From contig NZ_SDLT01000020.1 in NCBI RefSeq assembly GCF_004522235.1, forward strand, positions 267-64,266: a stretch of DNA of 64,000 nt, given 5' to 3'. The translations under genes were made by a program, and so were the position numbers. This stretch comes from Amycolatopsis nivea. Its GTDB lineage: Bacteria > Actinomycetota > Actinomycetes > Mycobacteriales > Pseudonocardiaceae. Under the pieces are notes generated by a model, which did not search any database, was not told the origin of the DNA, and saw nothing but the letters and a program-made list of their open reading frames with translations. Below, piece by piece: positions 43,112-51,075 of the stretch. Numbering within the stretch: position 1 is the stretch's first letter; each line of letters begins with the position of its first letter.

Positions 43112-44773
43112 GTGCCGCCCACCACGTTCCAGCACACCGAAGTCCTGCCGCTCGGCAAGGACACCACCACCGAATACCGGCTGGTCACCGCCGACGGCGT
43201 CGAGACCGTCGAAGCCGCCGGGCGGAAGTTTCTGAAGGTCGATCCGGAAGCGCTGACGACGCTCGCGCGCACGGCGATCACCGACATCCAGCACCTGTTG
43301 CGTACGTCACACTTGCAGCAGCTGCGCGCGATCGTCGACGACCCCGAAGCCAGCGGCAACGACCGGTTCGTCGCGATGGACCTGCTCCGCAACGCGGCCA
43401 TCTCGGCAGGCGGCGTGCTGCCGATGTGCCAGGACACCGGCACCGCGATCGTCATCGGCAAGCGCACCGAGGGCGTGCTGTCCGGCGGCGACGACGAGCG
43501 CGCGCTGTCTCAGGGCATTTTCGACGCCTACCAGCAGCTGAACCTGCGCTACTCGCAGATGGCCCCGATTAACTTCTGGGAAGAGCGCAACACCGGCACG
43601 AACCTCCCGGCGCAGATCGAGCTGTACCACAAGGACACCGACGCGACGGACCCGTCGTACGAGTTCCTGTTCATGGCCAAGGGCGGCGGCAGCGCCAACA
43701 AAACGTTCCTGTACCAGGAAACGAAGGCGGTTCTGAACCCGAAGCGGCTCGCCCGGTTCCTGGACGAGAAGCTGCGCAGCCTGGGCACCGCCGCGTGCCC
43801 GCCGTACCACCTGGCGATCGTCGTCGGCGGCATGTCGGCCGAGTTCAACCTCAAGGTCGCGAAGCTGGCTTCCGCGCGCTACCTGGACAACCTTCCCGCC
43901 GAGGGTTCCGAGCTGGGCCACGCGTTCCGCGACCGCGACCTCGAGCAGCAGGTGCTGGAGATGACGCGCCAGTTCGGCATCGGCGCCCAGTTCGGCGGGA
44001 AGTACTTCTGCCACGACGTCCGCGTGATCCGCCTGCCCCGGCACGGCGCGAGCTGCCCGGTCGGCGTCGCGGTGTCCTGCTCGGCCGACCGCCAGGCGAA
44101 GGCGAAGATCACGAGCGAGGGCGTGTTCATCGAACAGCTCGAGCGCGATCCGGCCCGCTTCCTGCCGGACGTCACCGAGGAAGACCTGTCCGACGAGGTC
44201 GTGTCGGTCGATCTGAACCAGCCGATGGACCAGATCCGCGCCCAGCTGGCGCAACTGCCGGTGAAGACGCGCCTGTCGCTGACCGGCCCGCTGGTCGTGG
44301 CGCGCGACATCGCCCACGCGAAGATCGCCGAGCGCCTCGACGCCGGCGAGGAGATGCCGCAGTACCTCCGCGACCACCCGGTCTACTACGCGGGCCCGGC
44401 GAAGACCCCCGACGGCTACGCGTCCGGCTCGTTCGGCCCGACGACCGCGGGCCGGATGGACTCGTACGTCGCCCAGTTCCAGGCCGCGGGCGGTTCGCTC
44501 GTGATGCTGGCGAAGGGCAACCGCTCGAAGCAGGTCACCGCGGCCTGCAAGGAACACGGCGGCTTCTACCTCGGCTCGATCGGCGGCCCGGCCGCGCGGC
44601 TGGCGAAGGACTGCATCAAGAAGGTCGACGTGCTCGAGTACGCCGAACTCGGCATGGAAGCGGTCTGGAAAATCGAGGTCGAAGAGTTCCCCGCGTTCAT
44701 CGTCATCGACGACAAGGGCAACGACTTCTTCTCCGAAACCAGCGAACCGGTCCTGCAGATCAGCTTCCGCTGA
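43112..44773 (+). CDS. Class I fumarate hydratase (iron-sulfur)
   Basis: Enzyme of 553 residues converting fumarate to malate in the TCA cycle. It is the oxygen-sensitive [4Fe-4S] FumA/FumB type. Cluster Cys motifs are MCQDTG (Cys106), ACPPYH and HGASCPVG with SCSADRQAKAKI; the beta domain has GFYLGSIGGPAA. GTG at 43112 is chosen because AAAGGAG ends 7 bases upstream; an in-frame GTG at 43076 lacks one. Convergent with the SRPBCC gene. Confidence 0.94.
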   Translation: MPPTTFQHTEVLPLGKDTTTEYRLVTADGVETVEAAGRKFLKVDPEALTTLARTAITDIQHLLRTSHLQQLRAIVDDPEASGNDRFVAMDLLRNAAISAGGVLPMCQDTGTAIVIGKRTEGVLSGGDDERALSQGIFDAYQQLNLRYSQMAPINFWEERNTGTNLPAQIELYHKDTDATDPSYEFLFMAKGGGSANKTFLYQETKAVLNPKRLARFLDEKLRSLGTAACPPYHLAIVVGGMSAEFNLKVAKLASARYLDNLPAEGSELGHAFRDRDLEQQVLEMTRQFGIGAQFGGKYFCHDVRVIRLPRHGASCPVGVAVSCSADRQAKAKITSEGVFIEQLERDPARFLPDVTEEDLSDEVVSVDLNQPMDQIRAQLAQLPVKTRLSLTGPLVVARDIAHAKIAERLDAGEEMPQYLRDHPVYYAGPAKTPDGYASGSFGPTTAGRMDSYVAQFQAAGGSLVMLAKGNRSKQVTAACKEHGGFYLGSIGGPAARLAKDCIKKVDVLEYAELGMEAVWKIEVEEFPAFIVIDDKGNDFFSETSEPVLQISFR

Positions 44774-44791
44774 TTCCGGCCGACGCCGAGG

Positions 44792-45229
44792 TCATCCGGG
44801 AAACATCCCGCCCAACCGGGCGAGAGTTTTCTCGATGGCCTCGGCGTTGCGCTTGGGAAACCCGAGCAACCGAATAGCCAGCGGCGACCGAGCAGTAGAC
44901 CAGTCGAAGGTCTCGGTGACCTCGGTGCGCCCGTCCTCGGTCGGCTCGAGCAGCCAACGCCACCGATGCCCGGAGAAGTGCCGCCAAGCAATCAGCCGAT
45001 TCTCCTCGAACTCGACCACGGTGTTCTGAATCCGGTACGGCGCCCCCATCCGCATCTCCATGCCGAACCGCGCCCCCAACGACAACCGCGCCGGCGCCGA
45101 CCCCTGACTGGCCCGCACCGTGCCCGACCCGTCAATGAGCGGATGCTGCGCCGGATCGACGAGCAACGCGAAAATCCGTTCCGGCGCCGCAGCAACAACA
45201 GCACTGCGCGAAACCTGGCGAGTACCCAT
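44792..45229 (-). CDS. SRPBCC/START-like protein
   Basis: Protein of 145 residues with the polyketide-cyclase/START-type pattern: N-terminal strand then PERIFALLVDPAQHPLIDGSG, central beta sheet, and the C-terminal helix (RNAEAIEKTLARLGG). Members bind hydrophobic ligands or act as cyclases/dehydratases; ligand unknown. ATG at 45229 has no ribosome site, but TAGGCT (minus strand, 45241-45236) is placed 6 bases upstream, suggesting a leaderless transcript. Confidence 0.82.
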   Translation of the reverse strand: MGTRQVSRSAVVAAAPERIFALLVDPAQHPLIDGSGTVRASQGSAPARLSLGARFGMEMRMGAPYRIQNTVVEFEENRLIAWRHFSGHRWRWLLEPTEDGRTEVTETFDWSTARSPLAIRLLGFPKRNAEAIEKTLARLGGMFPG

Positions 45230-45309
45230 TCACGCAGCCTAAGGCCGCACCCCTCCCCCTGCCATCGACGCACACAAACAAGTCCACTGTGGACTTCCGA
45301 AGGAAGTCC

Positions 45310-45511
45310 ACCCCCTCCCGCACCCGATGCACCCCAACGATCAAGGCAGCCACACCCCCCCAACCCCGATACACAGCCAAAAACACGGCGCGGAGGTGCT
45401 TGTCAAGGCATCTTTCCCGCCTTGACAAGCACCTCCGCGCCGTAGTCACAATCAGGCTGAGGGGTGGTGGCCAACCTCAAGGCGCAATGTCGCCGCCAGG
45501 CGACGAGCCGA
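45310..45511. repeat. Dispersed hairpin element, copy 3
   Basis: Perfect 23-bp stem (45386-45408 with 45420-45442), identical loop CATCTTTCCCG, a divergent middle, and the same terminal hairpin GTCGCC-GCCA-GGCGAC (45489-45504). Outer stem CGCGGAG pairs with CTCCGCG, different from copies 1 and 2. It ends 42 bases past the stop of the minus-strand lipoprotein gene at 45554. The 30-bp array seen beside copies 1 and 2 is absent. No gene lies in 45230-45553. The palindrome AAGTCCACTGTGGACTT is at 45280-45296. Confidence 0.9.
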
Positions 45512-45553
45512 ACGACCCCCCGACGAAGCCGTCCGACCCCTCACCCCACGACC

Positions 45554-46054
45554 TCACCGAGGCGGAGACTGCTTCAACACCACAGTCCTCTCCCCCAACG
45601 GCGCCCCCAACGGCACCGAAATCACCGGATGCCGCAAATCCATCGTGCACATCTGCCCGGTCTGCGCCTTGGTCTCGCTCAAATCCACCACCACCCGCTG
45701 CGCAGACTGCTCCACAGCGGACCCAAGCGCATGCCCGCACCCGCCTTCCTCAGCCCGCACCACGAGCACCTTCCCCCCGCTGTCCGAATAAACCTCCTTG
45801 GGAAACGTCTTAGGCAACGCAGCCCCGTCCACCTGTTTGTCCGGAACCCGCACCGCCCCCGCGGGCGGGTTGAACTGGGGCTTGCCCGGCGACGACGGCG
45901 GCGCCGAAGCACTGCCGCTCGGCGGCGCAGTCTCGGTCCCGGACGCTGGTGCGTTCGCCATGCTCGTCGGACTGCCGCACGCGGCTGCCATCGTGAGCAC
46001 CAGTGCCGCGCCCGCCAGTCGTGTCGTTCCGATCAGCTTCGTCGAGTACCTCAT
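45554..46054 (-). CDS. Lipoprotein, paralogue of upstream neighbour
   Basis: Protein of 166 residues with a lipoprotein signal (MRYSTKLIGTTRLAGAAL, then AAACGS), a Pro/Ser-rich linker, and a ~90-residue domain with two Cys (EEGGCGHAL and GQMCTMDL) that probably form a disulfide. The domain closely resembles that of the next gene (VVRAEEGGC versus VIHAEEGGC; APLGERTVVLK versus APLGGRELVLK). ATG at 46054 follows AGGGATC. Function unknown; surface-exposed. Confidence 0.82.
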   Translation of the reverse strand: MRYSTKLIGTTRLAGAALVLTMAAACGSPTSMANAPASGTETAPPSGSASAPPSSPGKPQFNPPAGAVRVPDKQVDGAALPKTFPKEVYSDSGGKVLVVRAEEGGCGHALGSAVEQSAQRVVVDLSETKAQTGQMCTMDLRHPVISVPLGAPLGERTVVLKQSPPR

Positions 46055-46098
46055 GATCCCTGGACGGACCGACCGCCCCGCCGGGTTGCACCCGATCT

Positions 46099-46608
46099 TC
46101 ACGGACCGGGCTTCAATACCAATTCCCGCCCGCCCAGCGGCGCGGCGAGCCGTACCGGCAACGAAATCTCCCGGATGTGCATCGGACACATCTGCCCGTG
46201 CGGCGCCTTGGTGAGCGTCACCAGCACGACAACCTGAGTCGCCGTCTGCTCCCCCGCCTTCGCGCTGAGCTTGTCGCATCCGCCTTCCTCGGCGTGGATC
46301 ACCACGACCGAGCCGCCCTCAGCGAGCGTGACATCGTGCGGATAGCCAGCCGGAAGGGCCGAGGCGTTGATCTGCCCGGCAGCAGGCGCAGTGTCCCCCG
46401 GCGGCACGCCCTGCGTCGGACGGCTCTTCGGCGGCGCTGAAGCCGGCGGCGGGGAGACCGACGGCGAAGAAGACGGCGGCGAGGAAACCGACGTCGAACT
46501 AGCTGGCGGTCCCGAGGAAACCGGCGCAGCCACGGTTCCGTTGCCCCCGCACGCCGCGACCGTCAGCAGCAGCGCGCTCGCTCCCACGATTTTCCCTGTA
46601 GTCCGCAT
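46099..46608 (-). CDS. Lipoprotein, paralogue of downstream neighbour
   Basis: Protein of 169 residues with signal MRTTGKIVGASALLLTVAAC, a long Ser/Pro linker (SSTSVSSPPSSSPSVSPPP), and a domain with the same two-Cys pattern as the following gene (EEGGCDKLS, GQMCPMHI). The pair, 44 bases apart on the same strand, look like an old tandem duplication. ATG 46608 gives the proper signal peptide; an upstream ATG at 46644 would disrupt it. Function unknown. Confidence 0.82.
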   Translation of the reverse strand: MRTTGKIVGASALLLTVAACGGNGTVAAPVSSGPPASSTSVSSPPSSSPSVSPPPASAPPKSRPTQGVPPGDTAPAAGQINASALPAGYPHDVTLAEGGSVVVIHAEEGGCDKLSAKAGEQTATQVVVLVTLTKAPHGQMCPMHIREISLPVRLAAPLGGRELVLKPGP

Positions 46609-46661
46609 GCAACGCGGACGGAATCGCGCCCCGGAAGGTTGCATCCGGGCGGGAAACTATT

Positions 46662-47459
46662 TCACCGGGCCGCAGCCTTCCCCCGCACCAGCCCCAGCAG
46701 CACCACCCCGGCCAGTGTCACCACCAGCAACAGCGCCGTGCTCGCGGACGCGAGAAACACCTGTCCCCGGTCAGTGAGGGAGAAAATGGTCGCCGGGAGC
46801 GTCCGCCAGTCGGGCGGGTACAGCATCATCGTCGCGCCCAATTCGCCCATCGACATCGCCAGCGCCAAACCGGCCGAAGCCGACATCGCGGGCAGCAGCA
46901 CTGGCAACCGCACGCGCACCAGCACTCGCAACGGACGCGCGCCGAGACTCGCCGCGGCCTGCGCGAGCAGCGGATCAACACGTTGCAGCGCGGCCGAAAC
47001 CGTGCTGTACGCGAAGGGCAGCAGGATCATCAAGTGTCCGGCGAGGACGATCCAGCGCGTGCCGTTGAACGCCACCGGCGGACGGCTGAACGCCACCAGC
47101 AACGCGAGCCCCAGCACCACCGACGGCACCGCGATCGGGAGGTGGAACAGCGAATCCGCGATCCGGCGCAGCCGCGGCGGCGCGTGGTCGACGGCCAGCG
47201 CGGCCCAGGTGCCGAGCACCACCGAGACCAGTGACGTGATCACCCCGGTCTGCACGCTCACCGACAAGCTCGCGAACGTCTCGCCGGACAGCGCGTCGGC
47301 GTAATGCGCTCCGGTGAGTCCGCTGGGCAGCACGCCCGTCCAACTTCCGGCGAACGACGCCAGCACGATCATCACCAGCGGCGCGGCCACCACCCCGAGG
47401 AAAACCACGCCGAACACCAGCCACACCAGCAACCGGCTACGCCGCGTCCACAGCAGCAC
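46662..47459 (-). CDS. ABC transporter permease, aminoethylphosphonate type (PhnV-like)
   Basis: Binding-protein-dependent permease of 265 residues with about six helices and the coupling segment AAASLGARPLRVLVRVRLP. Last gene of the operon. Its GTG start at 47459 lies 23 bases inside the previous permease gene, so they are coupled. By context with PhnT/PhnS-like proteins and a phosphonatase-like gene, the substrate is probably 2-aminoethylphosphonate or a derivative; iron or spermidine types are the alternative on sequence alone. Confidence 0.83.
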   Translation of the reverse strand: MLLWTRRSRLLVWLVFGVVFLGVVAAPLVMIVLASFAGSWTGVLPSGLTGAHYADALSGETFASLSVSVQTGVITSLVSVVLGTWAALAVDHAPPRLRRIADSLFHLPIAVPSVVLGLALLVAFSRPPVAFNGTRWIVLAGHLMILLPFAYSTVSAALQRVDPLLAQAAASLGARPLRVLVRVRLPVLLPAMSASAGLALAMSMGELGATMMLYPPDWRTLPATIFSLTDRGQVFLASASTALLLVVTLAGVVLLGLVRGKAAAR

Positions 47460-48300
47460 GACGGCCTCCTCCCCTGACGACTCGCCGGTAAACCGTGTAG
47501 AGCACCAGCGACAGCACCACGTTCACCACCGCGACCACGGATGCGGCCGGGAAGTCGAACGTGACGATTCCCTTGCCGTACACCAGCATCGGCAACGTCG
47601 AGACGCCCTTGGCGCCGAGGAACAGCACTATGCCGAACTCGTTCATCGTCAACAGCAGCACCAGACACGCACCGGACGCGAGCGACGGCAACGCTTCCGG
47701 CAGCACCACGCGCCACAGCACCCGGCCCGGCCGCGCGCCGAGGCTCGCCGCGACATCCAGTTGAGCCGACGGAACCTGGTTGAACGCCGCAAGAGCGGGC
47801 CGCATCACGAACGGCGTGTAGAAGGTGATCTCGGCGAGCAGGACGCCCCACGGCGAGTACAGAAACCCGGCGGTGCCGAAGACTCCCGCGCCGCCGTAAA
47901 GGAAGGTGAAGGCCAGCGCGATCAGGAACGACGGGAACGCCAGCACCGTGTCCACGAGGCGGGCGAGCAGCGTCGCCCCGGGAAACGGGACGAACGCGAC
48001 AACCAGCGCGAGAAATCCGCCGAGCAGCACGCAACCGACGGTGGAACCCAAGGCCAGCAACACTGTCTGCCACACCGCGCGGCCGAATTCCGGCGACGAC
48101 AGCACTTGCGCCCACACCGAAAGCCCGAAACTGCCGTCCTGCGCGGTGAACGACTGCAGGATCACCAGCACCAGCGGATAGCCGAAGAACCCGGCGACCA
48201 CGATCGCGGGCGGGAGCAGCCAGCCGATCCGGTACCGGCGGGGCCGCGTGCTGCGGCGGGCCGGGGCGACCGCGGCGGTGCCGAGGGCGAGGCCGGTCAT
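47437..48300 (-). CDS. ABC transporter permease, aminoethylphosphonate type (PhnU-like)
   Basis: Permease of 287 residues with a basic N-terminus (RRSTRPRRYRIGW) and about six helices; coupling segment VAASLGARPGRVLWRVVLPEALP. ATG at 48300 overlaps the ATPase stop (ATGA). Pairs with the following permease as the membrane channel. Substrate assignment rests on operon context. Confidence 0.84.
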   Translation of the reverse strand: MTGLALGTAAVAPARRSTRPRRYRIGWLLPPAIVVAGFFGYPLVLVILQSFTAQDGSFGLSVWAQVLSSPEFGRAVWQTVLLALGSTVGCVLLGGFLALVVAFVPFPGATLLARLVDTVLAFPSFLIALAFTFLYGGAGVFGTAGFLYSPWGVLLAEITFYTPFVMRPALAAFNQVPSAQLDVAASLGARPGRVLWRVVLPEALPSLASGACLVLLLTMNEFGIVLFLGAKGVSTLPMLVYGKGIVTFDFPAASVVAVVNVVLSLVLYTVYRRVVRGGGRRAAVDAA

Positions 48301-49364
48301 CCGCCCACCCCCACCAACGGGCAACCGTCCGGAATGGACACTCCGACCCGGTCGCCGACCGCGGGCAGCACCGGACTGTCCGGCACCTCGGCGCGAATGT
48401 CGCACACCTCGTCGGTAAGCCGCAGGTCGAGCCGGTATCCGGAACCGCGCCACTGCACGCCGCGCACCAGCGCCGGGAAGGTGCCCGGTCCGAGTTCGCC
48501 GACCGAAATCCGGTGCGGACGCACGCCGAGCGCCACCGGCCGCTCCGGTTGAAGCGTGCCGGACGGTTCGGCGGACAGCTCGCGCCCGGCCAGCCGGACC
48601 GTCGCGACAGTCCCGTCCGCACGCACCAGTTCGACCGGGATCAGGTTCGCCGCGCCGAGGAAGCTCGCGGTGAACTCGGTGGCCGGACGGCGGTAAAGCT
48701 GTTCGCACGGACCGAGTTCGACCAGCCGGGAGTCGCGCAGCACCGCGATCCGGTCGGCGAGCGCGAGCGCTTCGCTTTGGTCGTGAGTGACGTAGATCAG
48801 CGTCGTGTCCGGCAATTCGGCCCGCAGCCGCAGCAGTTCCGCGACCATGTCCTCACGCAGCGCGGCGTCCAATGCGGACAGTGGCTCGTCGAGCAACAGC
48901 ACGTTGGGCCGGATCGCGAGCGCCCGCGCCAGCGCGACCCGCTGCTGCTGCCCGCCGGACAGCTCACGGGGATACCGGCGCGCGTACTCGCTCATCCCGA
49001 CCAGTTCCAGCACCTCGCCGACGCGCTTCACCACGTCCCCCCGGCGCATCTTCCGCGCCTTCAGTCCAAACGCGACATTGTCGGCGACCCGCTGGTGCGG
49101 GAACAGCGCGTAGCTCTGCACCACCACGCCGAGACCGCGCCGATGCGGCGGCAGATCGGTGACGTCCTGGCCGTCGAGCAGCACCCGTCCGGCGCTCGGC
49201 CGAAGGAACCCGGCGAGCGCCTTGAGCGCGGTCGACTTGCCGGAACCGGACGGCCCCAGCAGCGCGAGGGTTTCGCCGCGCGCTACCGAGAGATCCAGCG
49301 GGGCAAGCGCTTGCGTCGCTCCGAAGTGGACGGATACGCCGCGGAACTCTACTGCCGGAGTCAC
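48297..49364 (-). CDS. ABC transporter ATP-binding protein (PhnT-like)
   Basis: ATPase of 355 residues: Walker A GPSGSGKST, Q-loop VVQSYALFPH, signature LSGGQQQR, Walker B LLLDEPLSALD, switch His in YVTHDQSEA, and a C-terminal TOBE/OB regulatory domain (about 240-355). The layout fits the PotA/FbpC/PhnT class. GTG at 49364 overlaps the binding-protein stop. Energises phosphonate uptake by inference from neighbours. Confidence 0.88.
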   Translation of the reverse strand: MTPAVEFRGVSVHFGATQALAPLDLSVARGETLALLGPSGSGKSTALKALAGFLRPSAGRVLLDGQDVTDLPPHRRGLGVVVQSYALFPHQRVADNVAFGLKARKMRRGDVVKRVGEVLELVGMSEYARRYPRELSGGQQQRVALARALAIRPNVLLLDEPLSALDAALREDMVAELLRLRAELPDTTLIYVTHDQSEALALADRIAVLRDSRLVELGPCEQLYRRPATEFTASFLGAANLIPVELVRADGTVATVRLAGRELSAEPSGTLQPERPVALGVRPHRISVGELGPGTFPALVRGVQWRGSGYRLDLRLTDEVCDIRAEVPDSPVLPAVGDRVGVSIPDGCPLVGVGG

Positions 49365-50395
49365 AGTCCGGTGGCCTTCCGGTACGCGGTGAGGTCGGCG
49401 TCGAGACGGCCGAGGACGGAGTTCCAGTCCGGGGTCCAAATGTCCACTCCGGACATCGCGGCGGTGATCTTCTCCGCCTTCGGGCCCTGCGGCTTGACGT
49501 CGGAGCGGGCCGGGATGCCGTACGCGTCGCTGGCCTTCACCTGGGTTTCCGGCGAGAACAGGAAGTCGAGCAGCTTGCGCGCGTTGTCCGCGTGCGGAGC
49601 GTTGTTGACCAGACCGGCGAAGTACGGCAGCGCGAAGGTGGACCGCTTGCCCTGCGCATCGGCCGGGAAGAACACCGAGAACCCGCCGCTCTTGTCGATC
49701 TCGGCGAGGTTCATCTGCAGGTCTCCGTTGGCGACCAGGATCTCGCCCTTCGCGACCTTCGGCTGCAGCTTGCCGGTGGACGACGACGGCCCGACATTGT
49801 TCGCCTGCAGCCGACCGAGGTAGTCGAGCGCGCCCTGCTCGCCGAACACGTGCTGGGCCTGCAGCAGCACCGCGGTGCCGTCGCCCGCTTCGCCCGGCGT
49901 CGAGTACTGGAGCTTGCCCTTGTACTTCGGGTCGAGAAGGTCGTTCCAGGTCTTCGGGGCGGGGTTTGCCTGCTGCGGATTGTAGATGAAGCTCAGGTAG
50001 TTGTTCATCATCGCGTAGTAGCGGCCCTGCGGGTCCTTCTGCGCGGCCGGAACCTGGTCGACGCCCTTCGGCGCGGACGCCGCGAGCAGGCCTTCCTTCG
50101 CCGCCTGCTGGACGAACGGCGGGAGCGTCACGAGGACGTCGGCCTGGGTGTTGGCCTTTTCCTTGCCCACACGCGAAACGACCTCGGCGGAACCGGCGGT
50201 GACGGCCTGGACGGTGATCCCGGTCTGCTGCTTGAACTCGGCGAACCGGGCGTTGTACCAGTCCTCGAGCCCGTCCGCGGTGTACACGGTGACGGTCTGG
50301 TCGCCGGACGCGCCGCCCGCCGTGCCGCCGCACGCGGACAGCAGGCCGGCGAGGGCCGCGACGAGAGCGACGACGGTCGCTTTCCGGATTCTCAT
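49361..50395 (-). CDS. Substrate-binding lipoprotein, 2-aminoethylphosphonate type (PhnS-like)
   Basis: Binding protein of 344 residues, lipoprotein signal with lipobox LLSAC (Cys at about 22) and a Gly/Ser linker. The body is a type 2 periplasmic-binding fold (TVYTADGLEDWYNARFAEFKQQTG; YYAMMNNYLSFIYN; YSTPGEAGDGTAV) related to Fe3+ and aminoethylphosphonate receptors. ATG 50395 overlaps the phosphonatase-like gene's final TGA as ATGA. Phosphonate as ligand is inferred from the operon. Confidence 0.87.
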   Translation of the reverse strand: MRIRKATVVALVAALAGLLSACGGTAGGASGDQTVTVYTADGLEDWYNARFAEFKQQTGITVQAVTAGSAEVVSRVGKEKANTQADVLVTLPPFVQQAAKEGLLAASAPKGVDQVPAAQKDPQGRYYAMMNNYLSFIYNPQQANPAPKTWNDLLDPKYKGKLQYSTPGEAGDGTAVLLQAQHVFGEQGALDYLGRLQANNVGPSSSTGKLQPKVAKGEILVANGDLQMNLAEIDKSGGFSVFFPADAQGKRSTFALPYFAGLVNNAPHADNARKLLDFLFSPETQVKASDAYGIPARSDVKPQGPKAEKITAAMSGVDIWTPDWNSVLGRLDADLTAYRKATGL

Positions 50396-51075
50396 GGCTG
50401 GGTGGCTCCTTCGAGTACGGCGGGGAGGGCGGAGACGGAGTCGAGAACGTGGGTCGCGCCTGCTGCTTCCAGGTCGGCGCGGTTGCTGGCGCCGGTGAGC
50501 ACTCCGGCGGCGATTCCGGCGGCGGCGGCGAGACCGGTGCGGACATCGGTGGGGGTGTCGCCGACCACCGCGATGTTGCGGACGTCGGTGACCTACAGTT
50601 TCAGCGCGACGGCGAGGATCAGGTCGGGATACGGCCGGCCGCGCACGCCGTCGCCGGGAGCGAGCGCGAGGTCGGCGAGGTCGTGCCAGCCGAGCGCGTC
50701 CAGCAGCGCGCGCTGCGTCGTGGGCGCGAATCCGGTGGTCAACGCGACCCGGATGCCGTTCTCCCGCAGGCCGCGGATGGTTTCCTCGGCACCGGGGATC
50801 GGCTTGCACTCCCCGGCCGCGACCAGCCGTCCGTACGAGCCCTCGAATTCGGCGTTCGCGCGCTGGGCGAGGTCTTCGTCGCCGAGCAGCGCGCGGAACA
50901 CGGTGATCTTCGACTGACCCATGGTTTCCCGAACGTAGTCGAGCATTCCGGCGTACTGTTCGTCCTCTTCGGACACTCCGGCGGCGGCGATCGCCGCGGT
51001 GAAGGCGCGTTCGACCAGTCCGTCGTCCGCGACGGTGGTTCCGGCCATGTCGAGCACGACGAGTTCGGTGGTCAC
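50392..51075 (-). pseudogene. Phosphonatase-like HAD hydrolase interrupted by in-frame TAG
   Basis: HAD-superfamily enzyme related to phosphonoacetaldehyde hydrolase: nucleophile motif LDMAGTTV, cap-domain Met/Tyr-rich segment, LTTGFAPTTQRALLD. After LILAAV-like ALKL the frame meets TAG (50595-50593), then continues open for 66 codons with the expected VTDVRNIAVVGDTPTDV metal motif and ends at a TGA overlapping the next gene. Total about 227 codons equals normal family length, so a single nonsense change (or sequencing error) breaks it. GTG 51075 overlaps the upstream stop. Confidence 0.88.

Noticed and set aside
50593..51075. Treating the phosphonatase-like gene as a complete shorter protein
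   Set aside because: The frame beyond TAG encodes the expected metal motif and ends in the coupled TGA, so the short form is a truncation.
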